Source: Chryseobacterium sp. OV279 (GTDB lineage Bacteria > Bacteroidota > Bacteroidia > Flavobacteriales > Weeksellaceae). Taken from it: a stretch of DNA of 64,000 nt. The notes beneath the pieces were generated by a model. The model worked only from the letters and a program-made list of their open reading frames with translations. It had not been told where the DNA came from and did not search any database. Shown in pieces: positions 26,633 through 35,551 of the stretch; the stretch's first letter is position 1, and every line of letters starts with the position of its first letter. Both the position numbers and the translations under genes were made by a program. The DNA lies in assembly GCF_900128945.1 (NCBI RefSeq), contig NZ_FQUD01000004.1:372001-436000 (forward strand). The letters run 5' to 3'.

Positions 26633-27658
26633 ATGAGTTTATTCGATATGTTTACGCAAGAAATTGCGATAGACCTTGGTACTGCCAATACCCTTATCAT
26701 CCATAATAATAAAATTGTTATAGATCAGCCGTCAATTGTTGCAATTGAACGTTCTACGGGTAGGCCCATTGCGGTCGGCGAGCAGGCCAAGCATATGCAG
26801 GGTAAAACTCATGAGGATATCAAAACCATCCGTCCGTTAAAAGATGGGGTGATTGCAGATTTCCACGCTTCTGAACACATGATCAAAGAATTTATCAAAA
26901 AAATTCCTGGAATTAAAGGTAGATTCATACAGCCGGCACTGAGAATCGTGATCTGTATCCCTTCTGGCATTACTGAAGTTGAAAAAAGAGCGGTAAGAGA
27001 TTCTGCTCAGAAAGTAAACGCTAAAGAAGTAAGACTGATTTACGAACCAATGGCTGCGGCAATAGGGGTGGGTATAGATGTACAGAAACCTGAAGGAAAT
27101 ATGATCATCGACATAGGTGGTGGTACTACGGAAATTGCAGTGGTAGCTTTAGGAGGTATCGTATGTGACAAATCTGTGAAAATTGCAGGTGACGTATTTA
27201 CCAACGATATCGCTTATTACTTAAGAACTCACCATAACCTTTACATCGGAGAGAGAACGGCTGAAAGAATCAAAATTGAAGTAGGTTCTGCAGTGGAAGA
27301 TCTTGATGTAGACATTGAAGATATCCCGGTACAGGGTAGAGACCTTATTACAGGGAAGCCGAAAGAAATCATGGTAGGCTACAAAGAAATTGCGCGTGCA
27401 TTAGACAAATCCATCATCAGAATTGAAGATGCGGTAATGGAAACGCTTTCTCTTACGCCACCGGAACTGGCTGCTGATATTTATAAAACAGGTATCTATC
27501 TTGCTGGAGGAGGTGCTTTATTGAGAGGTCTTGCAGACAGATTGCACAAAAAGACTGGTCTTCCTGTATTTGTAGCAGAAGATCCGTTGAGAGCTGTTGT
27601 TCGCGGAACCGGTATTGCCCTTAAGAATATGGATAAATTCAATTTCTTAATTAAATAA
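26633..27658 (+). CDS. mreB: Rod-shape-determining actin homologue MreB
   Basis: A 341-residue bacterial actin that forms membrane-bound filaments guiding lateral wall synthesis. Motifs are the phosphate-1 loop IAIDLGTANTLI, RIVICIPSGITEVEKRAVRD, the phosphate-2 loop NMIIDIGGGTTEIAVVALGG and the adenosine motif GIYLAGGGALLRGLADRL. The N-terminal MSLFDMFTQE resembles the amphipathic start of MreB. It is first in the rod-shape cluster; mreC starts 28 bases downstream. Confidence 0.97.
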   Translation: MSLFDMFTQEIAIDLGTANTLIIHNNKIVIDQPSIVAIERSTGRPIAVGEQAKHMQGKTHEDIKTIRPLKDGVIADFHASEHMIKEFIKKIPGIKGRFIQPALRIVICIPSGITEVEKRAVRDSAQKVNAKEVRLIYEPMAAAIGVGIDVQKPEGNMIIDIGGGTTEIAVVALGGIVCDKSVKIAGDVFTNDIAYYLRTHHNLYIGERTAERIKIEVGSAVEDLDVDIEDIPVQGRDLITGKPKEIMVGYKEIARALDKSIIRIEDAVMETLSLTPPELAADIYKTGIYLAGGGALLRGLADRLHKKTGLPVFVAEDPLRAVVRGTGIALKNMDKFNFLIK

Positions 27659-27686
27659 TTTTAACTTTTTACGACAATACATCTGA

Positions 27687-28541
27687 ATGGGATTTTTGCT
27701 GAGACTATTTTCGAAGAACGCTCTTTTTGTCTTCTTTATATTCCTGCAGATTGTTGCTCTGGTTCTTATATTCTCTAAAAACGCCATGCAGAAATCATGG
27801 GTAGCTGGCCAGTCGGCTGCGCTGAATTCATGGATTTCGGGGTATATAGATGAAGGGGTTTCATATCTGAAACTGAAACAGATCAATGAAGATCTTGTGG
27901 CTCAGAATAAATCTCTGATGCTCCAGCTTTATGGAAAAGAGGGAGCCAAGAATCCTGTATTCAAAAAAGTACATGATACGTTAGGCGGCGGACAGATCTA
28001 TACTTTTGTAGACGGTGAAATCGTGTTTAACAGTATCAACAGAAGAAATAACTATTTTACCATCAACCGTGGCCGCAGAGACGGTGTTTTTCCTCAGATG
28101 GGCGTTATGGCTCCTAAAGGAATCGCGGGGATTGTTATCAATTCTACAGACAGCTACGCTTTGGTGCAGTCTGTTCTTAGTGTCAATAAAATCAGAATCA
28201 ACGCATCGTTGAAAAATTCCGGATATTTTGGAACCTTAACGTGGAATGGTGATAATTCCAGAGTGATGCACCTTGCTGATATTCCTAAATATGTAGCCTT
28301 AAAAGTAGGAGATACTGTTGTTACAGACGGTAAATCTGCTATTTTTCCTAAGGGAGTCATGATAGGAACCATCGCAGGATATTCTGTAGACAATAAAACT
28401 GGTTTCTGGGATATCTCAGTGGAACTGAGTGAAAAAATGGGTGCTTTGAGTAAAGTATTCGTTGTGAAAAATCTTAAGAAGGCCGAAGTACAGAGAATTC
28501 AGGATACATTGCAGACCGTAATAAAAAAAGAAAATGATTAG
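27687..28541 (+). CDS. mreC: Rod-shape-determining protein MreC
   Basis: A 284-residue bitopic protein with one membrane span near residues 11-31, a coiled-coil stretch (about 65-85, LKLKQINEDLVAQNKSLMLQ) and a periplasmic beta domain with NYFTINRGRRDGVFPQMGVM and GIAGIVINSTDSYALVQSVL, the MreC hallmark. It links MreB filaments to PBP2/RodA. The 3' end overlaps mreD by 8 bases. The C-terminal tail is rich in Lys and Gln. Confidence 0.93.
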   Translation: MGFLLRLFSKNALFVFFIFLQIVALVLIFSKNAMQKSWVAGQSAALNSWISGYIDEGVSYLKLKQINEDLVAQNKSLMLQLYGKEGAKNPVFKKVHDTLGGGQIYTFVDGEIVFNSINRRNNYFTINRGRRDGVFPQMGVMAPKGIAGIVINSTDSYALVQSVLSVNKIRINASLKNSGYFGTLTWNGDNSRVMHLADIPKYVALKVGDTVVTDGKSAIFPKGVMIGTIAGYSVDNKTGFWDISVELSEKMGALSKVFVVKNLKKAEVQRIQDTLQTVIKKEND

Positions 28542-29040
28542 CAGGACTCTATTTACCGATATATTGATCATGATCTTCCTGGTTGCATTACAGATTTTTG
28601 TACTCAACAAGATCATTCTTTTCGGAAAGTACACACCGGTTCTTTATCCGGTTTTTGTCATGTTTTATCCTTTCTTCAGAAATAAATATCAGTTTTTAGC
28701 TTTAAGCTTTTTAATAGGACTTTCTGTAGATGCATTCCTCTTTTCATGGGGAATCAATGCATTTGCAACCACGTTGATTGCGTATTTCAGAACGTTGATC
28801 TTCAGAACTTCCACAGATACTTCCACAGACTTTTTCTCTTTTCAGTCCCTCCAGTGGGCGCAGTTTTTGCTGTTTCTGTTCTCGAGTATCTTCCTGCATC
28901 AGCTTTTAGTGCAGTACATCGAATTTTTTAAATTTAGCCGTTTTTTTGAAATATTACTTAATGTAGTGATCACAAGTATAATTTCCTTTATATTTATCGT
29001 TGTTTACGCATTAATATTTAAAATCAAACAAAAAGTTTGA
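28534..29040 (+). CDS. mreD: Rod-shape-determining membrane protein MreD
   Basis: A 168-residue polytopic membrane protein with about five hydrophobic segments, small and poorly conserved as is usual for MreD. The identity rests on size, topology (including FLIGLSVDAFLFSWGINAFA, reminiscent of the MreD G-x-x-x-D stretch) and its place between mreC and the PBP2 gene. It overlaps mreC by 8 bases and the next gene by 4, so the cluster is translated as a coupled unit. Confidence 0.88.
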   Translation: MISRTLFTDILIMIFLVALQIFVLNKIILFGKYTPVLYPVFVMFYPFFRNKYQFLALSFLIGLSVDAFLFSWGINAFATTLIAYFRTLIFRTSTDTSTDFFSFQSLQWAQFLLFLFSSIFLHQLLVQYIEFFKFSRFFEILLNVVITSIISFIFIVVYALIFKIKQKV

Positions 29041-31043
29041 ACACACATTATTTAAAAATCTTTTCTGCCTTAGTCGTAATCGCCCTTATTTTTGTGGCGA
29101 GGCTTGCGTATTTGCAGATGTTTACAGACCGTTATGCCTTAAATGCGGCTAACACTTCCATTAAAACTGAATACGTCATTCCACAAAGGGGTGTCGTTTT
29201 CGACAGAAACGGAAAGATTCTGGTGGGAAACCAGCCAGCCTACGAAATATCCTTTACACAGGCGCTCATGAAGCCTGATTTTGATACATTGGGATTCTGT
29301 AATCTGATGCAGATCAGCAAACCCGATTTTATCAAGAGAATCGACATCATCAAAAAAGAAAAATACTATTCCAAGCTGACTCCGATGACCTTTCTAAAGG
29401 ACCTCAGCAGAGAAGATATTGCCAGAGTACAGGAAATTATTTTCAAATATCCTGCATTCAGTATTGTATCCAGACCTCAGCGTCAGTATGAAGTGGGAAC
29501 TTCCGGAAACCTTTTGGGATACACCAGTGAAGTGAATGAAAGAGAAATCAAGAAAGACTCAGTGTACTATCTTCCGGGAGATTTTATCGGAAAAACCGGA
29601 GTTGAGAAATCTTACGAAAAAGAACTTCGAGGCGTAAAAGGAATGAAATATATCCAGAAAGATATTAAACTTCGAAGTATTGGTTCTTATAAAAACGGAA
29701 CCTTGGATAAAGACGTTATTACCGGAAAAGATATCACGCTGACCATTGATTATGACCTTCAGAGAATGGCAGAAGAAATGCTGGTAGGAAAACACGGAGC
29801 TATCGTAGCCATTGATCCTAATAACGGAGAGATTCTAACCATGGCAACCGGCCCGGATATTGACCCGAATTTATTTACAGGCCCTTATAAATCTAAAAAT
29901 CTTTACGCATTATCCAAAGATACATTATACGAAAATAAACCTACGTTTGACCGGTCTGTTCAGGCGGCTTATCCTCCCGGATCTACCTTCAAACTGCTGA
30001 CTGCTTTGGCAGGAATGCAGATGGGTGTAATGGATGAAAATACCGTTTTTCCATGTGGTGGAGGATTTTTCTACAGAGGTTTGAGAATTAAAGGACATGG
30101 AGGAGCAGATCCTCTCATTCCGTCTATTCAGGTTTCCAGTAACTGTTATTTCTCGCATGCCTTTATTGCCATCATGAATAAATATCCGAAAGATCCTTCC
30201 AGAGGAGTGGATGAATGGAAAAAGATCATGAGCAGCTTTGGGGTAGGAGAATATCTGAATAATGATATTGCCGTTGGTTCACCGGGAAGAATTCCTACCG
30301 GGAAATTTTACGAAAAGAGAAGTGGTAAAAAAGACTGGACGGGTGACTATACCATGAATGGTTCTATTTTCAACGGAATGGGACAGGGAGATGTCTTGGT
30401 GACGCCTCTTCAGTTAGCCAACTATGTAGCGGCCATTGCCAATAAAGGCTGGTTCTACACTCCTCATATCGTTAAATCTATCGACGGAAAACCTAATCCG
30501 GATAAAAGATTTAAAACAAAACATCAGACCCTTGTAGACCCTAAACACTTCGAGCCTGTACTGAAAGGTATGGAAGCCGTAGTATTGAGAGGTACCGCAA
30601 GAAGTTTGAAATCCAACGACTTTACCCAGCTTGCCAAAACAGGTACGGCACAGGTGCCTCAGGGAAAAGATAACTCGATTTTCGTTTTAATTGCGCCTGC
30701 AGACAAACCAAGAATTGTTGTAGCGGCAGTAATGGAACATGCCGGATTTGGTGCCACATGGGCCGGTCCAGCCTGTACAGTGATCGCTGAAAAATATATT
30801 ACAGGAGATCTGAAGAGAGAAAACCTGTACAAGAAGATGACTGGTGCGACCTTTATGCCGGAGTACAAAAGACAGTGGGTAGCTGATTTGAAGCGTAAAG
30901 GTTTATACAAAGACCCTAAAGCAGATTCTGTTAAGCTTAAAAGAAAACAGGACAGCCTGAATTTTATCAAGGAGCAGAAAATAAAACTGCAGAAAAAAAT
31001 AGACGAAGAAACAAAGAACAACGCTAAAAAAGTAAAGCAATGA
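29037..31043 (+). CDS. mrdA: Penicillin-binding protein 2, elongation-specific transpeptidase
   Basis: A 668-residue class B PBP that cross-links peptidoglycan during elongation with RodA. One membrane anchor is near residues 7-25; the pedestal domain includes YVIPQRGVVFDRNGKILVGN. The transpeptidase domain has S-x-x-K in AAYPPGSTFKLLTALAG (Ser 316), SSN in IQVSSNCYFSH, and KTG in LAKTGTAQVPQG. The C-terminus is a Lys/Asp/Gln-rich tail of about 55 residues. Translation starts at TTG (29037), overlapping the mreD stop as TTGA; the first ATG downstream (Met 28) would destroy the membrane anchor, which supports the TTG. Confidence 0.95.
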   Translation: MNTHYLKIFSALVVIALIFVARLAYLQMFTDRYALNAANTSIKTEYVIPQRGVVFDRNGKILVGNQPAYEISFTQALMKPDFDTLGFCNLMQISKPDFIKRIDIIKKEKYYSKLTPMTFLKDLSREDIARVQEIIFKYPAFSIVSRPQRQYEVGTSGNLLGYTSEVNEREIKKDSVYYLPGDFIGKTGVEKSYEKELRGVKGMKYIQKDIKLRSIGSYKNGTLDKDVITGKDITLTIDYDLQRMAEEMLVGKHGAIVAIDPNNGEILTMATGPDIDPNLFTGPYKSKNLYALSKDTLYENKPTFDRSVQAAYPPGSTFKLLTALAGMQMGVMDENTVFPCGGGFFYRGLRIKGHGGADPLIPSIQVSSNCYFSHAFIAIMNKYPKDPSRGVDEWKKIMSSFGVGEYLNNDIAVGSPGRIPTGKFYEKRSGKKDWTGDYTMNGSIFNGMGQGDVLVTPLQLANYVAAIANKGWFYTPHIVKSIDGKPNPDKRFKTKHQTLVDPKHFEPVLKGMEAVVLRGTARSLKSNDFTQLAKTGTAQVPQGKDNSIFVLIAPADKPRIVVAAVMEHAGFGATWAGPACTVIAEKYITGDLKRENLYKKMTGATFMPEYKRQWVADLKRKGLYKDPKADSVKLKRKQDSLNFIKEQKIKLQKKIDEETKNNAKKVKQ

Positions 31044-32269
31044 AGTGGGCAGAAGGTATAGATAAACTAGGACTGGGGCTGTATTTCCTGCTTTGCATTT
31101 TTGCTATTGCTAATATTTACAGTGTTGACCAGAAATTAGGAGAAAAACAGTTGGTATTCTTCTGTATCTCATTGTTTGTTGGTTTGATTATATTCGTGGG
31201 AAGAAGCAAGTTCTTCGAGAATATGTCTGGTATTATTTATATCGGAGGTGTTTTACTTTTGATAGGACTTTTCCCGTTCGGTAAAGAAATCCTGGGGCAG
31301 AAAAACTGGTACAAATTCGGAAGTTTTACCATGCAGCCTGTCGAATTTGCAAAAATAGGAACGGCACTTATGTTGGCGAACTACGTTTCCGGGCCTGATT
31401 TTAATCTTAAGGTTAAAAAATCACTCTGGACTGTTTTAGCTATTATCGGAATTCCCGCAGCAGTGGTTCTGATGATTCCGGATGTAGGTTCCATGCTTGT
31501 ATTTATTGCATTCTTTATCGCTTTATACAGAGAAGGACTGAACGGTCTTTTATTTGGGGTAGGATTTATATTTGCTGGAGTCTTTTTGATTTCTCTTGCT
31601 GTCCCTCCTTTGTATGTGGCATTGGCCGTGGTTATCATTGCCGGAGTGCTGATTGCTATGAATTATCATAGAATGTCCTGGGATGTGATCTCTATTTCAG
31701 GGATTGCCGGGTCAATTATATTGCTGTGCGGACTGGCTTTTGGCTCACCATACATTTTAGAAAAACTGCCAAAGCACCAGAGAGAAAGAATCGAGGTACT
31801 TTATAAAGGAGAAAAAGCATTTAGAGATACCTCCGGGTACAACTTATTATATTCAAAAACAGCCATCGGATCCGGTGGACTTTTAGGAAAAGGATACCGT
31901 GAAGGATCTGTAACCCAGGGGAAATTCGTTCCGGAACAGGAAACCGATTATATTTTCTGTACGGTAGGCGAGGAATGGGGCTTTGTAGGAAGTGCTGTTC
32001 TGGTCTTGTGTTACATGGTATACATCGGACGGATCTACTATCTCGCGGAGCAGCAGAAGTCTGCCTTTAACCGTGTATTTGGGTATTGCTTTGCTTCCAT
32101 CCTCATGATGCACTTTACCATCAATTTAGGAATGGTTATGGGGCTTTTCCCGACTGTGGGTATTCCGCTCCCGTATTTCAGTTATGGAGGAAGCTCGCTG
32201 CTTGCCTTTTCTATGATGACTTTTATTTTCTTTAAACTTAATTATTCGGATAAGAACAGCTTGGTGTAA
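31040..32269 (+). CDS. rodA: SEDS peptidoglycan polymerase RodA
   Basis: A 409-residue integral membrane glycosyltransferase that polymerises lipid II with PBP2 during elongation. About ten membrane spans are visible. SEDS signatures include WYKFGSFTMQPVEFAKIGTA, MIPDVGSMLVFIAFF (with the conserved Asp), GSGGLLGKGYREGS, FVPEQETDYIFCTVGEEWGF and GIPLPYFSYGGSSLLAF. It overlaps mrdA by 4 bases (ATGA) and closes the rod-shape operon. No clear terminator follows. Confidence 0.96.
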   Translation: MKWAEGIDKLGLGLYFLLCIFAIANIYSVDQKLGEKQLVFFCISLFVGLIIFVGRSKFFENMSGIIYIGGVLLLIGLFPFGKEILGQKNWYKFGSFTMQPVEFAKIGTALMLANYVSGPDFNLKVKKSLWTVLAIIGIPAAVVLMIPDVGSMLVFIAFFIALYREGLNGLLFGVGFIFAGVFLISLAVPPLYVALAVVIIAGVLIAMNYHRMSWDVISISGIAGSIILLCGLAFGSPYILEKLPKHQRERIEVLYKGEKAFRDTSGYNLLYSKTAIGSGGLLGKGYREGSVTQGKFVPEQETDYIFCTVGEEWGFVGSAVLVLCYMVYIGRIYYLAEQQKSAFNRVFGYCFASILMMHFTINLGMVMGLFPTVGIPLPYFSYGGSSLLAFSMMTFIFFKLNYSDKNSLV

Positions 32270-32342
32270 GCTTTATTCTTTCTCAAAATCTTTATAATTA
32301 GTGCGAAAGGCTAATAGGGATTACTTATGAATTAATACCAGT

Positions 32343-32921
32343 ATGAAACAGGCATATATCTCCGATCAGGATTTCCAAAATATCAATTTTGCAGATCAAC
32401 CCTTAACAACAGGCGAATATGAAAACTGTACCTTCAGAAACTGCAGCTTTGAATACGCAGATCTTTCAGATTTCAGTTTCACAGACTGCGAGTTCATCGG
32501 TTGCAATCTGAGTATGGCAAAACTGGTTAAAACAGCTTTCCGTACCGTTACTTTTAAAGAATGCAAAATGTTCGGGCTTCAGTTCAATGACTGCAATGGT
32601 TTTGGACTTTCATTTACTTTTGACGGATGTGCTCTCAATAATGCTGTGTTTTATAATACTTCAGTTAAAAAGACCGTGTTCAGAGATTCAAAACTAATAG
32701 AAACAGATTTTGCTGAATGTGACCTCTCCAATTCAGTATTTAAAAACTGTGATTTATCCGACGCCATATTCGACCGTACAAACCTTGAAAAAGCAGATTT
32801 CAGAACATCCTTCAATTATTCCATAGATCCTGCCGTAAACAAGCTTAAAAAGGCTAAGTTTTCACTTTCCGAAGTACATGGACTTCTTTATAAACTGGAT
32901 ATTGAAATCGATAGGAATTAG
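32343..32921 (+). CDS. Pentapeptide-repeat protein
   Basis: A 192-residue protein with tandem five-residue repeats of the A(D/N)LxF type, for example YADLSDFSFTDCEFIGCNL, ETDFAECDLSNSVFKNCDL and DAIFDRTNLEKADFRTSF. Such repeats fold as a right-handed four-sided beta helix. Some relatives of this size (Qnr, MfpA types) mimic DNA and protect gyrase, but many have no known role, and nothing here proves gyrase binding. It has no signal peptide and stands alone downstream of rodA. Confidence 0.85.
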   Translation: MKQAYISDQDFQNINFADQPLTTGEYENCTFRNCSFEYADLSDFSFTDCEFIGCNLSMAKLVKTAFRTVTFKECKMFGLQFNDCNGFGLSFTFDGCALNNAVFYNTSVKKTVFRDSKLIETDFAECDLSNSVFKNCDLSDAIFDRTNLEKADFRTSFNYSIDPAVNKLKKAKFSLSEVHGLLYKLDIEIDRN

Positions 32922-32957
32922 AAGTTAGAAGCTAGAGATTAGAAGTTAGAGATTGGA
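32919..32957 (+). repeat. Short tandem-like repeat of TTAGAAG/TAGAGAT units
   Basis: Directly over and after the pentapeptide gene's stop codon, the sequence repeats variants of TTAGAAG and TAGAGAT about six times. It is non-coding. Confidence 0.5.
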
Positions 32958-33002
32958 GGCCGTAAAACCTCTTATAGTTTATATAATTAAAAATTCAATG
33001 GA

Positions 33003-33227
33003 GGTGGGCTTTAGCCCGCCTTCTTTATTTACATTATGTAGTTTGAAATAAAAGAGCTATTTCATAGATTTCGGTACTTTGAAACCTATCCTGGAATATT
33101 CAATAGGGGTGGGCTTTAGCCCGCCTCTGTATTGTACAGGTCGTTTACAAAAAGAATATTATTTGATTAATTCATCTATTCTAAAACTATCCTTAAATTA
33201 TTCAATAGTGTTGGGCTTTAGCCTGCC
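33003..33227 (+). repeat. Three copies of a GGTGGGCTTTAGCCCGCC hairpin repeat
   Basis: Copies at 33003-33020, 33108-33125 and 33210-33227 (the last with two changes) share the self-complementary core GGGCTTTAGCCC/T, each preceded by TTCAAT and spaced about 100 bases apart; a degenerate fourth piece (AAGGCTTTAGCC) lies near 33251. Flanks of copies 2 and 3 are also alike (CTATCCT.. ATTCAATAG). The rest of 32922-33410 is non-coding. Confidence 0.8.
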
Positions 33228-33361
33228 TTTGCATTGATCCCGCCACAATAAAGGCTTTAGCCAAAACCTATTATTCATACAGACCCTCATCTGAAAAATT
33301 AAGCAACCCTTCTTACAGGCTCGAGGTTCACTTCCCACCCACCATCATTCCCAAAATAAAA

Positions 33362-33385
33362 AAGCCATCAGATATCTGATGGCTT
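33362..33385 (-). terminator. Terminator after the NlpC/P60 gene
   Basis: Perfect 24-base palindrome (AAGCCATCAGAT and its complement) flanked by A's on the + strand, so a T run on the minus strand. Confidence 0.75.
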
Positions 33386-33410
33386 CATTATTTAAATCAA
33401 TTATTTAAAA

Positions 33411-34121
33411 TTAAAAACTTGTCGCTGTGGATGGAGTAGAAGAAGCTAAGTTGTTATAAGCATCTCCGTTCTCGTTGATCACTCTTTTTGCAAACCTGAA
33501 TTTTGGTCCCCAGTAAGAATCATTCAGCGATGAGATCATTACCCCTTTAGAAGTGGCTGCGTGGATGAATTTGATTTCTCCTTCTTCAGTTACACTTTCT
33601 ACGATACCTACATGAGAAATTCTTCTTCCGTGTGAAAAGAAGATTAAGTCTCCTTTCTGAAGGTCTCCTTTTTCAATACTTTCCCCTTCCTGAGCCTGAG
33701 AAGCTGCTACTCTTGGTAAGCTAAGCCCCGCTGCTGCTCCGAATACAGAAAGAACGAAAGCTGAACAATCAATACCTCTTCTGGTCATTCCTCCGTATCT
33801 GTATGGAGTTCCAAGGTATGTTTCAGCTTCTGTTAGGATATTATCGATCGTTTTATTGTATTTGACTGCTTTTGCAATCTCAGAATTCTTAATGGCTTTT
33901 TTCGCGTTGGCGATAGATGCGGCCTTTTCGGCTAGAAAAGAATCGATAAGTCTTTGCTTATCCTGCTCCATTTTCTTGTTATCGATAGAAGCTAGTTTGG
34001 CATCTGTTTTGTATTCTTTAGCGTAAGTTGCTGGCTGTGAAACTACATAATTTGTAGCGCAAGATTGAACTGATACTGTAGACACTAAAGCAACTAAATA
34101 AAACAAAACTCTTTTCTTCAT
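33411..34121 (-). CDS. NlpC/P60 family peptidoglycan endopeptidase lipoprotein
   Basis: A 236-residue lipoprotein. From the ATG at 34121 the protein begins MKKRVLFYLVALVSTVSVQS and has the lipidated Cys at residue 21; the longer reading to 34163 hides this signal and is rejected. A Lys/Ala-rich helical stretch (about 40-98) leads to a C-terminal NlpC/P60 domain with the catalytic Cys 119 in RRGIDCSAFVLSVFG, His 170 in RRISHVGIVES and His 187 in KFIHAATSKGV. It should cut the peptide stems of peptidoglycan from the outer membrane. A TACTTTTG box lies at 34173-34180 on the minus strand. Confidence 0.93.
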   Translation of the reverse strand: MKKRVLFYLVALVSTVSVQSCATNYVVSQPATYAKEYKTDAKLASIDNKKMEQDKQRLIDSFLAEKAASIANAKKAIKNSEIAKAVKYNKTIDNILTEAETYLGTPYRYGGMTRRGIDCSAFVLSVFGAAAGLSLPRVAASQAQEGESIEKGDLQKGDLIFFSHGRRISHVGIVESVTEEGEIKFIHAATSKGVMISSLNDSYWGPKFRFAKRVINENGDAYNNLASSTPSTATSF

Positions 34122-34273
34122 ATATATTTGATTATCCGTGTTAAAAGGAATATTTATTTTCACAAAGCATTACAAAAGTAGAGATTCCGAGCAAAAGAGC
34201 CCTGATATGATTATTGTCAGGTTCTTTATTTAACACATTTTAACATATTATTTAAGTATGTTAAAGAAAAACA

Positions 34274-34308
34274 AACCGCAACCGCCTGTTTTTGGTGGGT
34301 CTGCGGTT
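34274..34308 (-). terminator. Terminator after the efflux operon
   Basis: AACCGCA (34274-34280) pairs with TGCGGTT (34302-34308), with further pairing ACC/GGT inside; T-rich on both outer sides, so it can work in both directions. It lies 107 bases beyond the adaptor gene. Confidence 0.65.
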
Positions 34309-34414
34309 TTTTTTATTATGATTCTTTAACAAAATAATTCTACTTTCCTTTAAATATGCTGGTTTTGTAAAATTGTGGGAGAAAACAGATCAAATATTCT
34401 TTACCAAAAAGAGC

Positions 34415-35521
34415 TTATTTTAAAAGCTTTATTTTGATGCTTTGCCCGTCTCTGATCTCCTCTGAGGCACTTTTAACAATTATATCATCCGGAGTAACAG
34501 AACCTATGATGGTAGTCGTGTCACCATTTGAAATTCCTGACGTTACCGGAACCCAGTGAGCTGTATTTTTTTCAACCCGGATCACAAAGACACCTAAAGA
34601 GGAATTTAAAACCGCAGACGTAGGAACAGATAATGTCTTATTATTTTCGCTTAAAGGAAGGATCACATTAGCCACCATTCCCGGAAGCAGTCTTTTATCT
34701 TTATTGTATACATCCATCTCTACAGATTGTGAGCGTAAACGGCTGTCAAGAGCACCTGCCGATCTGGATATCTTTGCGGTAAAGGTTTCGCCCGGAAGAG
34801 ACTGTACAGAGAATTTGATGTCCCCTTCTTTATTAAGGCTGCCTGTATAAAATTCAGGAACATTGACGATCAAACGGAGCCTGTCTTGCTGTACCAGATT
34901 GAACATAGGAAGTTCAGATCCTTTTCCTGAAGGTCCTACATAAGCTCCGGCGCTTACATTTCTCACCGCAATATTCCCACTGAAAGGGGCTCTGATCTGA
35001 AGATAATTTTTAACATCTATCACCTCTCTGTAGGAAGCTTTTGCGGATTCCAGCTGGGCGATGTCTGATCTTTGAGCTGCCAGAGCCTGTTCCAGATCGA
35101 GGGCGGAAATCGTTCCGGGAGTTTTACTGGTTTCTTTTAAACGGTCGTACTTGGCTTTACTCGCAATATAGATGGCTTCTTTAGATTTTAAAACTGAGGC
35201 AGCGGCACTTTGCTGGGCATTAAGTTCTGGAGCTTCCAGAGTCGCGAGAAGTTGCCCGGCTTTTACTTCATTACCGACATCTACATACAGTTTTTTCACA
35301 AAGCTGCTTACTTTAGCATAAACATCAACCTTCTGATAAGGCTGAAGCTCGCCGGGAATAGTTCTGGAAGAAGCAAAATCTCCCTGTTTGGGATTAATGG
35401 CTTCAATTTCCGGAGTTGCTGAAACAGCAGTCTTTTTTTGCTCGGGTTTGTCACTGTGCCCGCAGCTTTGGAGGCTTAAAAACAGGACTGCGGGAATTAA
35501 ATATTTAGAAAATGAGTTCAT
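34415..35521 (-). CDS. RND efflux periplasmic adaptor lipoprotein (HlyD/MFP family)
   Basis: A 368-residue membrane-fusion protein. The signal ends in LFLSLQSC, so the protein is lipid-anchored. The family order is visible: a lipoyl half with VDVYAKVSSFVKKLYVDVGN, a helical hairpin (about 85-160), the second lipoyl half LQIRAPFSGNIAVRNVSAGA, then beta-barrel and membrane-proximal parts. It connects the RND pump to the outer-membrane factor. It follows the RND gene by 30 bases and is the last gene of the tolC-RND-adaptor operon. Confidence 0.93.
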   Translation of the reverse strand: MNSFSKYLIPAVLFLSLQSCGHSDKPEQKKTAVSATPEIEAINPKQGDFASSRTIPGELQPYQKVDVYAKVSSFVKKLYVDVGNEVKAGQLLATLEAPELNAQQSAAASVLKSKEAIYIASKAKYDRLKETSKTPGTISALDLEQALAAQRSDIAQLESAKASYREVIDVKNYLQIRAPFSGNIAVRNVSAGAYVGPSGKGSELPMFNLVQQDRLRLIVNVPEFYTGSLNKEGDIKFSVQSLPGETFTAKISRSAGALDSRLRSQSVEMDVYNKDKRLLPGMVANVILPLSENNKTLSVPTSAVLNSSLGVFVIRVEKNTAHWVPVTSGISNGDTTTIIGSVTPDDIIVKSASEEIRDGQSIKIKLLK

Positions 35522-35551
35522 AATGTTAAGGTTTAATAGCGGTTGATCAAT

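Noticed and set aside
33003-33227. Regularly spaced repeats considered as a CRISPR array
   Set aside because: Only three copies, spacing about 85 bases, repeat is a short palindrome with similar flanks, and no cas genes are present.
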